From Candidatus Nitrosopumilus sp. (lineage in GTDB: Archaea > Thermoproteota > Nitrososphaeria > Nitrososphaerales > Nitrosopumilaceae), in assembly GCA_011055585.1 (NCBI GenBank), contig DRGT01000165.1, positions 1-6,371 on the forward strand: DNA of 6,371 nucleotides, in the 5' to 3' direction. The translations under genes and the position numbers were made by a program. Shown here in pieces: positions 1 through 5,196 of the stretch; the stretch's first letter is position 1, and the number at the start of each line of letters is the position of its first letter. Under the pieces are notes generated by a model. That model made no database searches and was not told the DNA's origin. It worked only from the letters and a program-made list of their open reading frames with translations.

Positions 1-1281
1 ATCTTTCTTGTTAAAAGAGATGCTAACACTCCAACGGTTAGTCCCCAAAAATGTGCCAGTGGAGGATGTCAAGAAGAATATTATGCATTAGGTTTTGGCC
101 AATCACCTTTTCATGTACCACCATCTTTGGTAACTGCTCTTGCAGAAAGTGCAAACCAAGGACACTATTCTGCTGCAGAAGGAATACTAGAACTTAGAGA
201 AGCAATTGCTGGTTTTAACAAAAGACATTTTGGACTTGATGTTGATCCAAATAGAATCGTTGTTGGTCCAGGAACAAAAGACTTGCTTAACACTCTTGTT
301 AATATAATAAAAGGCGGAGTAATTATTCCCTCCCCATCTTGGATTGGTTACAGACCACAAGTTCTTCTTACCGAAAAACACTTTCATACTTTTCATCTTA
401 AACTAGAACACAACTACAGAATCCAACCAGACGATTTAGACGAGTTTGTCTCAAGGATTGAAGGGGAACAGCACATGTTAGTTCTGAATAACCCACATAA
501 TCCAACTGGAATTGTTTATTCAAAAAAAGAATTAGAAAAAATTTCTGAAGTTTGTAGAAAGCACAACATCCTTGTTCTTGCAGACGAAATTTATGCTCTT
601 GATACTTATGATATGAATGATTTCACCAGCATGGGATTAATCTATCCAGAGGGCAGCTTCATTACAAATGGTTTGTCAAAGGATAGGTCAGCAGGAGGTT
701 ATCGACTTGGTTCTTGCATTTTGCCAACGGTAACTACTGAAAAATTATTCAATGATTTCAAAAAAGTCGCAGCAACAGTTTACACAAATGTTTCGACACC
801 AACTCAATATGCAGCAATTAAAGCATACGAACCAAATGATGAGATTGAAGATTACATCAACGCTACACGACAGATTCACCGCATTATGGGTCACTATCTT
901 AGTGATGAATGGAACAAAGTAGATGGAATAAAGGCAACACGGCCAGATGGCGCATTTTACTTTTTTGCTGATTTTAATGAACTAAAGCCGGATTTGAAAA
1001 GAAAAGGAGTTACAACCTCGAATCAATTGGGAGAGTCATTACTTTCCTGCCCACATCACTTGGGAACTGTAACCGGCGATGCCTGTATGCTAGAACCTGA
1101 TGACTATGGGGCACGAATCGCCTTTGTGGATTATGATGGTAAAAAGACGTTTGATAATTACAAACAAAATCCACCAAAATCATCTTCAGATGAAATTGAA
1201 TTTGTAAAACAAAACTCTCCAATGATGGTAAAATCAACAGATGCCTTGAAAGGTTGGATTGATTTTATCAAACAAACGTGA
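1..1281 (+). CDS. PLP-dependent class I/II aminotransferase, 5' end missing
   Basis: The reading frame is open from base 1, so the gene starts upstream of the window; 426 codons are visible and probably only a few tens are missing. It is a fold-type I PLP enzyme of the aspartate aminotransferase superfamily, which transfers an amino group between an amino acid and a 2-oxo acid in the cytoplasm. Counting from the first visible codon: the substrate-pocket stretch LGFGQSPF near 32-39, the NNPHNPTG motif at 163-170, DEIY at 195-198 (Asp contacts the PLP pyridine nitrogen), the Schiff-base lysine K227 in SKDRSAGGYRLG, and R372 in GARIAF, matching the arginine that binds the substrate carboxylate. 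All key residues are present, so it should be active. Substrate specificity cannot be read from the sequence. A TTG at 127 is internal, not the start. The 3' end overlaps the next gene by 23 bases if that gene starts at its first TTG. Confidence 0.95.
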   Translation: MFLVKRDANTPTVSPQKCASGGCQEEYYALGFGQSPFHVPPSLVTALAESANQGHYSAAEGILELREAIAGFNKRHFGLDVDPNRIVVGPGTKDLLNTLVNIIKGGVIIPSPSWIGYRPQVLLTEKHFHTFHLKLEHNYRIQPDDLDEFVSRIEGEQHMLVLNNPHNPTGIVYSKKELEKISEVCRKHNILVLADEIYALDTYDMNDFTSMGLIYPEGSFITNGLSKDRSAGGYRLGSCILPTVTTEKLFNDFKKVAATVYTNVSTPTQYAAIKAYEPNDEIEDYINATRQIHRIMGHYLSDEWNKVDGIKATRPDGAFYFFADFNELKPDLKRKGVTTSNQLGESLLSCPHHLGTVTGDACMLEPDDYGARIAFVDYDGKKTFDNYKQNPPKSSSDEIEFVKQNSPMMVKSTDALKGWIDFIKQT

Positions 1282-3199
1282 TTTTCAGTTGACCTCTAAA
1301 AACAAAAAATCTCATTATCTAAGAGTTGGCTTTTCACTAAAACGAGAAATCTTTTTCGTAGCAATTGGTTCGATTATTGGCGGTTTTACAATGCACTTGC
1401 CAAGAATTTTGTTGGACATTACAACTGAAACTCAATACTTGGTTACTTTGCTTGTTATGGCAAGAGTAGTTGGTTCAGGCTCTCCAGAAGTTGGTTTTGG
1501 ACTTCATATGTTAGTTGCTACAATCGTAGGAATTGTTACTGGAATTTTCCTGCATAAAGTAATCAAATTTAACATTTCAAAGATCAAAAACGGTTTGATT
1601 TATGGCATCTTTGCAGGAGTTGTTGTTTTTGCAGTGTTTGCAATTCCAGTGTCACAAATATTTCTTGGTCCAAACATGGCTGAGCTTATTACAGAATTAG
1701 ATCCTGAAATGACTTTTCTTGAAGCATCTGAATTAGTAAACCAAAACTTTGTGTCTAATTTGATAGATTTGTTCTTCATGCACATTATCTGGGGGCTAAC
1801 AATTGGTGTTTTAGCATCTATTTTAACGAGAAAAGCTGGCGCAAACTATAGATGCCATATTTGTGATATAGAATTTTCAAAAATTTCTACCTATGAAAAA
1901 CATGTTGAAAATGTTCACGAAAATCCTTCACCATCATTAAATCGAATCCTAATCTTGGGTGGAGGATATGGTGGTGTTGGTGTGTTAAAACAACTCCAAG
2001 AAGCTTTTCAAAGTGATCCAGAAGTAAGCATTAGTCTAGTAAGCCAGGATAACTTTTTCCTACATACTCCACTGCTACCTGAAATGGCAACAGGAATGCT
2101 TGCATCAAGACATATTGCAACACCAATACGAGCATTTTGCAAAAGAGCAAGATACTATCAAGCTAAAGTAGAACAAATAGATCTGAATAACAACAAAGTT
2201 ACAATTACTAGAACACTAGACAATCAAAAGCGTGATCTAGAATATGATTACTTGGTCACTGCATTAGGTGGGAAAACTAATTTCTTTGGAAACAAAAATA
2301 TTGAAAAATATGCCTTGACGATTAAAACTCTTGGTGACGCAATAACACTAAGAAATCATATCATATCAATATTAGAGAGTGCAGATCAAGAAGAGGATCC
2401 TGATGTATTATCAAAACTTTTGACATTTGTTGTAGTAGGTGGAGGTTTTTCGGGAGTTGAAACGGTGGGCGAAATTAATGACTTTGTTAGAGAATCAGCT
2501 GAGAAATTCTATAGAAACATTGATGTTGAAAAAATTAGAATTGTTCTTGTTTCAGCAGGAGAAAAAATTCTCCCTGAAATTGGCGACTTGGGAGAATACG
2601 CTGTCAAGTCATTGACAAACAGTGGTGTAGAAATTATTAAAAATACAAAACTTGTTGATGCAGAAGCAGAGCACGTAGTGCTTGATAATGGGATGAAAAT
2701 TCCTTGTGGCACTTTAATTTGGGCAGGTGGCGTTACAGTTGATCCTGTTATATCTAATCTTGATACTGAGCATTCTCCACGTGGAAATGTTGTGGTTAAC
2801 AAATTTCTAAAGCTCAAAAATCATCCAAATGTTTTTGCACTTGGTGACTGTGCATCAATAACGGATGAACGAACAGGCAAACCATATCCTCCAACAGCAC
2901 AACATGCAGTAAGAGAAGCAAAAATAGTCTCCGAAAATATTATTTCTTCAGTAAGAAATGAGAACTCTCAAAAGGCTTTTGTATATCAAAGTAAGGGTTC
3001 TATGGCAAAAATTGGAAAAAGAAACGGCGTCGCTCTTTTGATGGGAAATAAAATTCATGGATTTGCTGCCTGGTTTCTTTGGAGACAATATTACTTGTTT
3101 ACTCTTCCTACCACTGAGAAAAAATTTAGAGTTGCTATAGATTGGTTTGCAGACTTGTTTTTCCCAAGAGATATTACTATTCTTAGTGGTGTGAAATGA
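1259..3199 (+). CDS. Membrane-C2H2 zinc finger-type II NADH dehydrogenase (NDH-2-like) fusion protein
   Basis: 646 residues in three parts. (1) Residues 31-190 contain about four hydrophobic helices (near 31-53, 81-99, 113-134, 167-189). (2) A canonical C2H2 zinc finger at C199-x2-C202-x12-H215-x4-H220, with F206 and Y212 at the usual core positions. (3) Residues 228-646 are a complete NDH-2-like flavoprotein: FAD-binding GGGYGG at 234-239, NAD(P)H-binding GGGFSG at 394-399, FAD-contacting ALGD at 527-530, the quinone-site signature AQHA at 547-550, and a C-terminal aromatic segment (about 580-640) of the kind that anchors NDH-2 to membranes. The expected reaction is NADH oxidation with electron transfer to quinone, without proton pumping. 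Usual NDH-2 proteins have about 400-450 residues and lack parts 1 and 2. TTG at 1259 is the first start after an in-frame stop, with a weak AAAGGT before it; TTG at 1289 is an alternative (636 residues). The first ATG lies inside helix 1. It is probably cotranscribed with the aminotransferase. Confidence 0.92.
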   Translation: MILSNKRDFQLTSKNKKSHYLRVGFSLKREIFFVAIGSIIGGFTMHLPRILLDITTETQYLVTLLVMARVVGSGSPEVGFGLHMLVATIVGIVTGIFLHKVIKFNISKIKNGLIYGIFAGVVVFAVFAIPVSQIFLGPNMAELITELDPEMTFLEASELVNQNFVSNLIDLFFMHIIWGLTIGVLASILTRKAGANYRCHICDIEFSKISTYEKHVENVHENPSPSLNRILILGGGYGGVGVLKQLQEAFQSDPEVSISLVSQDNFFLHTPLLPEMATGMLASRHIATPIRAFCKRARYYQAKVEQIDLNNNKVTITRTLDNQKRDLEYDYLVTALGGKTNFFGNKNIEKYALTIKTLGDAITLRNHIISILESADQEEDPDVLSKLLTFVVVGGGFSGVETVGEINDFVRESAEKFYRNIDVEKIRIVLVSAGEKILPEIGDLGEYAVKSLTNSGVEIIKNTKLVDAEAEHVVLDNGMKIPCGTLIWAGGVTVDPVISNLDTEHSPRGNVVVNKFLKLKNHPNVFALGDCASITDERTGKPYPPTAQHAVREAKIVSENIISSVRNENSQKAFVYQSKGSMAKIGKRNGVALLMGNKIHGFAAWFLWRQYYLFTLPTTEKKFRVAIDWFADLFFPRDITILSGVK

Positions 3200-3216
3200 A
3201 TTTTAATTCTAAATTA

Positions 3217-3240
3217 ACATTTGATACGAACTGTTAATTA
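3217..3240 (+). promoter_or_regulatory. Core promoter of the 118-residue protein gene
   Basis: The stretch ACATTTGA-TACG-AACTGTTAA, followed by TTA, ends about 24 bases before the TTG start at 3264. The AT-rich TTAATTA part (3234-3240) is centred 27 bases before that TTG, as expected for a TATA box of a leaderless archaeal transcript. Nearly the same 21 bases (19 identical) recur at 4232-4252, and CAAACTGTTA recurs at 6147-6156 in the promoter of another plus-strand gene. No Shine-Dalgarno site precedes the TTG. Confidence 0.55.
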
Positions 3241-3263
3241 CCAATAATTTCTAATTACAAATA

Positions 3264-3620
3264 TTGGATAGAGAACAATTTTGTAATGAAATCCTAAAGA
3301 TTGATGACAAAATAGTATTTACAGCAATCTATGATGAAGGAGAATTTTATCACAAGACGCGTGAAGGACGAAATCCTTATCTTACACCTGAGGAAACTGA
3401 AAATTCTTTAGCCCAGGCAGTTTACAGATGGACTTCTAGAAAAAAAACTGGATTAAAGATTGGTGAACCCGTTTATTCAATGGCAAAATACGGAAAGGTT
3501 TATCGTATTACCATTCCAGTAGGAAAGGCAGGATTGATATTGGTTAGTACAGAGTTGAATGTTAACGTAGAGGAAATTGTAGAAAAAGTCATAGAGACGA
3601 GAGACAAAAATTATCAATAA
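3264..3620 (+). CDS. Conserved thaumarchaeal protein, DUF6659-like, 118 residues
   Basis: A soluble alpha/beta protein without a signal peptide or membrane segment. The arrangement of a helix, two strands, the motif R33-E-G-x2-P-x-L-T-x-E-E-T45, a helix (about 46-60), and strands near 68-96 ending in a helix (102-113) resembles a family common in ammonia-oxidising archaea that I remember as DUF6659; this was not checked against a database. The fold could be related to roadblock/profilin-like signalling domains, but that is a guess. No catalytic residues are recognisable and no function can be assigned. TTG at 3264 is the only start available after the in-frame TAA at 3252, and its position fits a leaderless transcript. 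The gap of 64 bases to the NADH dehydrogenase gene and the separate promoter suggest it is its own transcription unit. Confidence 0.85.
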   Translation: MDREQFCNEILKIDDKIVFTAIYDEGEFYHKTREGRNPYLTPEETENSLAQAVYRWTSRKKTGLKIGEPVYSMAKYGKVYRITIPVGKAGLILVSTELNVNVEEIVEKVIETRDKNYQ

Positions 3621-3638
3621 AAAGTTAATCCAAAAATG

Positions 3639-3652
3639 ATCTAGGTCTAGAT
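3639..3652. terminator. Short inverted repeat between convergent genes
   Basis: ATCTAG-GT-CTAGAT is a perfect 6-bp inverted repeat with a 2-base spacer. It lies 19 bases after the plus-strand stop at 3620 and 17 bases beyond the minus-strand stop at 3669. A T-rich run (3664-3670) follows on the plus strand. It could be a shared terminator, but the 2-base loop is too tight for a good RNA hairpin, so a protein-binding site is equally possible. Confidence 0.3.
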
Positions 3653-3668
3653 GGTTCTGAACTAATTT

Positions 3669-3812
3669 TTACTTCAAACATTTTTTCAATGTATTGTTAA
3701 CTATTTGAGAAAAACTTACAGACTTTTTTGACTTTATAATTTCTTTAGCCTGTTTATTTCTTATCTTTTTTACAAGATCATCCTCAAGCATTATTGTGAT
3801 TCTTCGTAACAT
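3669..3812 (-). CDS. Small ribbon-helix-helix (RHH) DNA-binding protein, 47 residues
   Basis: The protein begins MLRRITIMLEDDLVKKI and ends VNNTLKKCLK. This is the CopG/Arc-like RHH pattern: a short basic beta strand (residues 3-8, RRITIM) that enters the DNA major groove as a dimer, helix 1 (about 10-28) and helix 2 (about 34-46, starting SFSQIVNN). Length and net positive charge fit a stand-alone RHH repressor. ATG at 3812 is the first start in frame; a stop lies just upstream. A TATA-like box centred 28 bases before it implies an almost leaderless transcript. The DNA target and regulated genes are unknown. It could be an antitoxin, but no toxin-like gene is next to it. Confidence 0.75.
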   Translation of the reverse strand: MLRRITIMLEDDLVKKIRNKQAKEIIKSKKSVSFSQIVNNTLKKCLK

Positions 3813-3836
3813 ACATCAGGGTATTAACTTAAGAGA

Positions 3837-3844
3837 TAATTTAA
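3837..3844 (-). promoter_or_regulatory. TATA box of the 47-residue RHH gene
   Basis: On the minus strand TTAAATTA is centred about 28 bases before the ATG at 3812, predicting a leader of zero to three bases. A single CCAAATC heptamer (3853-3859, plus-strand reading) lies 41 bases from the ATG, at the end of the neighbouring gene; it may be a relic of the phased-heptamer arrangement seen at other promoters here, but no convincing second copy exists. Confidence 0.5.
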
Positions 3845-3858
3845 GTAAATATCCAAAT

Positions 3859-3957
3859 CTATTCTGATTTACAAGAACCTAATTTACAACTTGTACAAAC
3901 ATAATCATCTGTTGAATGATGACATCCACACTGGCAAGTGCATTCATAAAGATTCAT
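3859..3957 (-). CDS. Cysteine-rich mini-protein, 32 residues, metallothionein-like spacing
   Basis: The protein starts MNLYECTCQCGCHHSTDD and has seven cysteines (C6, C8, C10, C12, C21, C24, C29) and an HH pair (13-14) in 32 residues. The C-x-C-x-C-x-C run is typical of metal-thiolate proteins, and C21-x2-C24 could complete a zinc site. Its ATG overlaps the stop of the 69-residue zinc-ribbon gene in the four bases ATGA (3957-3954), so the two are almost certainly translationally coupled and made together. It probably binds zinc or copper, as a store, buffer or partner subunit of the zinc ribbon. Evidence is the coupling and the dense cysteines; I recognise no named family. Confidence 0.7.
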   Translation of the reverse strand: MNLYECTCQCGCHHSTDDYVCTSCKLGSCKSE

Positions 3958-4163
3958 AGTATTTTGACTCCTTCAAACCAATTTTTTGTACAGTCAAGAC
4001 ATTTACACTTTAGTGAAGTATTTTCATTTTCCCAAGCAACAAGGACTTCAAGGGATCCACAGCTTGGACATTGAAATCTGAAATCAGGATACTTTGGTCT
4101 GGAGCTAAAAGGGTTAATGGTATTTTCCTGTAGAACAACTTGTTCAGCATTAACTGATTCCAT
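3954..4163 (-). CDS. Small zinc-ribbon protein, 69 residues
   Basis: The first 28 residues are polar and probably flexible. A zinc ribbon follows: CPSC at 32-35, a beta hairpin (about 38-54), and C55-L-D-C58, with an extra cysteine at 53, ending in the strand NWFEGVKIL. The spacing resembles zinc ribbons of transcription-associated or TFIIS-like small proteins, but the rest is too short to name a family. ATG at 4163 fits a TATA box 26 bases upstream, so translation is probably leaderless. The gene is first in a two-gene unit with the 32-residue cysteine-rich protein. Two CCAAATT heptamers 11 bases apart sit just upstream of its TATA box, suggesting dedicated regulation. An out-of-frame reading frame at 4010-4204 covers the same bases but has no such features. 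Confidence 0.85.
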   Translation of the reverse strand: MESVNAEQVVLQENTINPFSSRPKYPDFRFQCPSCGSLEVLVAWENENTSLKCKCLDCTKNWFEGVKIL

Positions 4164-4185
4164 ACTACAAATACGAAAAAATTTT

Positions 4186-4193
4186 CATTTAAT
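4186..4193 (-). promoter_or_regulatory. TATA box of the zinc-ribbon operon
   Basis: On the minus strand ATTAAATG is centred 26 bases before the ATG at 4163, the canonical TATA-to-start distance, so the mRNA most likely begins at or next to the A of the start codon. No ribosome binding site is present, in agreement with a leaderless mRNA. Confidence 0.6.
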
Positions 4194-4198
4194 GATTT

Positions 4199-4219
4199 TA
4201 CCAAATTACAACCAAATTT
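4199..4219. promoter_or_regulatory. Phased CCAAATT repeat upstream of the zinc-ribbon operon
   Basis: TACCAAATT-AC-AACCAAATTT holds two CCAAATT heptamers starting at 4201 and 4212, 11 bases apart, hence on one face of the helix. They lie 38 and 49 bases upstream of the predicted transcript start at 4163, directly outside the TATA/BRE region. This is where archaeal activators, or repressors acting from upstream, bind. The same 21-base pattern recurs at 4366-4386 and 4835-4855. Confidence 0.55.
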
Positions 4220-4231
4220 CTTTTTTTATTT

Positions 4232-4252
4232 ACATTTGAAACAAACTGTTAA
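4232..4252 (+). promoter_or_regulatory. Possible plus-strand promoter before the GC-rich block
   Basis: ACATTTGA-AACA-AACTGTTAA matches 19 of 21 bases of the promoter stretch at 3217-3237. By the same spacing a transcript would start near 4277-4279, inside the GC-rich self-complementary block, and run toward 4395. No gene follows: the ATG at 4277 opens only six codons. Transcription from here is unproven. Confidence 0.35.
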
Positions 4253-4260
4253 CGAGATAG

Positions 4261-4320
4261 GAAGAATCCCCCAAAAATGAAGGCGGGGGCGAGGTAGGGT
4301 CTGATTCTGAGGGATTCTAT
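4261..4320. ncRNA. Candidate structured RNA: GC-rich, self-complementary intergenic block
   Basis: This 60-base block is 52% G+C (31 of 60), far richer than the AT-rich flanks. It sits in a gap (4164-4395) without a coding gene. AGAATCCC (4263-4270) and GGGATTCT (4311-4318) are perfect 8-bp inverted repeats enclosing 40 bases. An alternative hairpin pairs CCCCC (4268-4272) with GGGGG (4285-4289). The two pairings share bases and exclude each other, as in a switch. On the plus strand it also holds G-runs (GG, GGGGG, GG, GGG, GGG) that could form a two-tier quadruplex. It does not resemble tRNA, 5S rRNA or a C/D-box RNA with proper boxes. Strand is uncertain: a plus-strand promoter-like stretch precedes it at 4232-4252, while a phased CCAAATT pair at 4366-4386 suggests minus-strand transcription from about 4330. 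Confidence 0.35.
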
Positions 4321-4325
4321 AAATT

Positions 4326-4340
4326 GTTTAAAGCTTAAAC
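4326..4340. repeat. Inverted repeat next to the GC-rich block
   Basis: GTTTAA-AGC-TTAAAC is a perfect 6-bp inverted repeat with a 3-base spacer. It falls exactly where a minus-strand transcript would start if the CCAAATT pair at 4366-4386 worked as at the other promoters (predicted start about 4330). It could be an operator or part of the RNA candidate. Such AT-rich palindromes also occur by chance. Confidence 0.3.
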
Positions 4341-4365
4341 GTTAATAGAGACTTTTCCAACTACA

Positions 4366-4386
4366 TACCAAATTAAAACCAAATTT
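4366..4386. promoter_or_regulatory. Phased CCAAATT repeat without an obvious gene
   Basis: TACCAAATT-AA-AACCAAATTT carries CCAAATT at 4368 and 4379, 11 bases apart, and differs from the copy at 4199-4219 at one base. By the geometry of the other promoters the minus-strand start would be near 4330, leading straight into the GC-rich block, where there is no protein gene. The expected TATA position (around 4356) reads TTGGAAAAG on the minus strand, which is a poor TATA box. It lies 10 bases beyond the stop of the winged-helix gene. Confidence 0.45.
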
Positions 4387-4395
4387 TTAATTTTT

Positions 4396-4725
4396 TTAAT
4401 ATTCTTTACAGTTTTTTGATTTATCAGCTACTTCATCAAACAGCTTCAGATTAGATTCTAATAATGAAGAAAGAAAGTAAGTACTTCCATATCTACTTCC
4501 AACTTTAGTAACAAGTTCATGCTTTCCTAGTACTTCTAAATGACGTTCAATCACTTTGTAATCTAATCCTAGTTGTTCGGATAGCTGGTTTGTATTCAAA
4601 GGTGTTTTTTTTAGTTGTAAAACAATTTTGACCCTATTAATACAACCTTTCGATCCTGCAAAAATAGACCATAACAACATTTTGATCCGTTGTGGATTCT
4701 CAGATTCAATTCCTTTAGCTAACAT
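4396..4725 (-). CDS. Winged-helix (ArsR-like) transcriptional regulator, 109 residues
   Basis: A single winged helix-turn-helix domain. A helix (about 10-22) is followed by NRVKIVLQLKK (30-40), NQLSEQLGLDY (46-56, helix 2), the recognition helix KVIERHLEVLGKHE (57-70), and a beta wing LVTKVGSRYGSTYFLS (71-86). A helix at 87-102 may mediate dimerisation. The sequence NTNQLSEQLGLDYKVIERHLEVL is typical of archaeal ArsR/HTH-20-like regulators. No metal-site cysteine motif (ELCVCD) is present; C28 and C106 are isolated. It is a paralogue of the partial gene at 6192: in the shared 30 residues ending LGLDYK, 16 are identical. The start at 4725 is set by an in-frame stop at 4737 and by a Shine-Dalgarno site. 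It differs from its neighbours in having a roughly 73-base leader with a hairpin and an overlapping upstream frame, so post-transcriptional control is likely. Confidence 0.88.
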   Translation of the reverse strand: MLAKGIESENPQRIKMLLWSIFAGSKGCINRVKIVLQLKKTPLNTNQLSEQLGLDYKVIERHLEVLGKHELVTKVGSRYGSTYFLSSLLESNLKLFDEVADKSKNCKEY

Positions 4726-4792
4726 TTTTTCTCCTTAAAACCATCAAATCTCTCACAAAAGATAGGCATTGGAGGGGAGTTGTGAGAGACAT
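4715..4792 (-). CDS. Possible upstream reading frame overlapping the winged-helix start
   Basis: An ATG at 4792 opens a 25-codon frame (MSLTTPLQCLSFVRDL...) that reads through the leader hairpin and the Shine-Dalgarno site and stops 11 bases inside the winged-helix gene, in a different frame. It lies about 6-7 bases after the predicted transcript start near 4799, so it could be translated almost leaderlessly. Ribosomes on it would open the hairpin arms 4749-4758/4780-4789. It may be a leader peptide coupling translation, or a chance frame; the peptide resembles nothing I know. Confidence 0.25.
   Translation of the reverse strand: MSLTTPLQCLSFVRDLMVLRRKNVS
4731..4736 (-). promoter_or_regulatory. 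Shine-Dalgarno site of the winged-helix gene
   Basis: On the minus strand AAGGAG lies 5 bases before the ATG at 4725. It is the only strong ribosome binding site seen in the window and fixes this start. Loop sequence CTCCCCTCC in the upstream hairpin could pair with its GGAG. Confidence 0.75.
4749..4789 (-). promoter_or_regulatory. Perfect 10-bp inverted repeat in the winged-helix leader
   Basis: TCTCTCACAA (4749-4758) and TTGTGAGAGA (4780-4789) are perfectly complementary, with 21 bases between them. They lie 24-64 bases before the ATG at 4725 and after the predicted transcript start near 4799, so they should form a hairpin in the mRNA leader. The loop reads CTCCCCTCC on the minus strand, complementary to the Shine-Dalgarno GGAG, so loop-to-site pairing could hide it. 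A DNA operator for a dimeric protein is the other reading, although a 31-base centre-to-centre distance is long for one dimer. Confidence 0.5.
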
Positions 4793-4820
4793 GATAGATT
4801 AAATTTTTTTTAGCGGTGAA

Positions 4821-4828
4821 GTATAAAA
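4821..4828 (-). promoter_or_regulatory. TATA box of the winged-helix gene
   Basis: On the minus strand TTTTATAC is a good archaeal TATA box. Counting 26 bases from its centre puts the transcript start near 4798-4799 and gives a leader of about 73 bases before the ATG at 4725, unlike the leaderless neighbours. Confidence 0.6.
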
Positions 4829-4855
4829 CCAATTTACCAAATTGTAACCAAATTA
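4829..4855. promoter_or_regulatory. Phased CCAAATT repeat upstream of the winged-helix gene
   Basis: CCAAATT occurs at 4837 and 4848, 11 bases apart, inside TACCAAATT-GT-AACCAAATTA, with a degenerate third unit CCAATTT at 4829 touching the TATA box. The two perfect copies are 38 and 49 bases from the transcript start predicted independently from the TATA box, the same geometry as at the zinc-ribbon and exported-protein promoters. Confidence 0.55.
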
Positions 4856-4898
4856 TTTTTCTAAATTATTTTTAGCTAAGATTTAAAGTTTGAATTAA

Positions 4899-4937
4899 AA
4901 TAAAAAAAGAAAAAGGAAAGAGAATTAATTCTTCTCT
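4899..4937 (-). terminator. Terminator after the small exported protein gene
   Basis: On the minus strand the gene's TAA (4944) is followed by AGAGAA-GAATTAA-TTCTCT (4937-4919), a 6-bp hairpin, and then by a pyrimidine-rich run (4918-4899) with stretches of five and seven T. Archaeal transcription stops at T-runs, so this is a convincing terminator. Confidence 0.6.
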
Positions 4938-4943
4938 AATCTT

Positions 4944-5174
4944 TTATTGTGCTCTTCCTACGTTTACTGGATCTTCGCTACCTTCAGGTGTGCTGCAAAG
5001 ACTAGCTCCGCAGACAATGTCATCAGTTTCTGATCCATAGGATTTTGGTGATTGCTGGCCTGGGCTGCCTTCTGCTTCCTGACCATATACGTCACCAATG
5101 AGTTCTGGTGCTAATGCTATCATTGCTAGAGGCAAGATTGCAAAAAGACCAATGTATTTGATTTTTTGATTCAT
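4944..5174 (-). CDS. Small exported protein, 76 residues
   Basis: The N-terminus MNQKIKYIGLFAILPLAMIALA has two lysines followed by a hydrophobic core (about 7-22), a signal peptide or membrane anchor. Cleavage would be around residues 30-33 (VYGQ), leaving about 45 residues, or the helix stays as an anchor. The outer part is acidic and rich in S, G, P, E and Q, with two cysteines in VCGASLC (C55 and C60) that could form a disulfide or bind metal. Short secreted proteins with a CGxxLC stretch are familiar to me from ammonia-oxidising archaea, but I know no function. ATG at 5174 lies 26 bases after the TATA-box centre, so the mRNA is leaderless. A good promoter, upstream phased repeats and a clear terminator make this a complete monocistronic unit, probably well expressed. 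Confidence 0.85.
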   Translation of the reverse strand: MNQKIKYIGLFAILPLAMIALAPELIGDVYGQEAEGSPGQQSPKSYGSETDDIVCGASLCSTPEGSEDPVNVGRAQ

Positions 5175-5196
5175 AGTTTCTAATTCAATAGAGTAG

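Noticed and set aside
127..129. TTG at 127 as start of the aminotransferase
   Set aside because: The upstream frame is open to base 1 and encodes family sequence (LGFGQSPF), so the gene is cut by the window edge instead.
187..396. Minus-strand open frame of 69 codons inside the aminotransferase gene
   Set aside because: It is antisense to strongly conserved aminotransferase sequence, with no family pattern, promoter or ribosome site of its own.
1010..1237. Minus-strand open frame of 75 codons near the end of the aminotransferase gene
   Set aside because: It overlaps the part carrying the carboxylate-binding arginine; composition is that of a random antisense frame.
1600..1785. Minus-strand open frame of 61 codons in the NADH dehydrogenase fusion
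   Set aside because: Antisense to predicted membrane helices; no independent support.
2509..2817. Minus-strand open frame of 102 codons in the NADH dehydrogenase fusion
   Set aside because: Antisense to the conserved flavoprotein core; low-complexity Ser/Thr-rich product with no recognisable domain.
4010..4204. Minus-strand 64-codon frame overlapping the zinc-ribbon gene
   Set aside because: Same strand, different frame; it starts at a TTG upstream of the TATA box and lacks the CxxC pattern that supports the 3954-4163 gene.
4277..4297. Plus-strand mini frame starting ATGAAGGCG after the promoter-like stretch
   Set aside because: Only six codons before TAG; no reason to think it is translated.
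4275..4313. C/D-box guide RNA in the GC-rich block (ATGAAG followed by two CTGA)
   Set aside because: The C box does not match RUGAUGA, there is no C'/D' pair with proper spacing, and the terminal stem pairs elsewhere.
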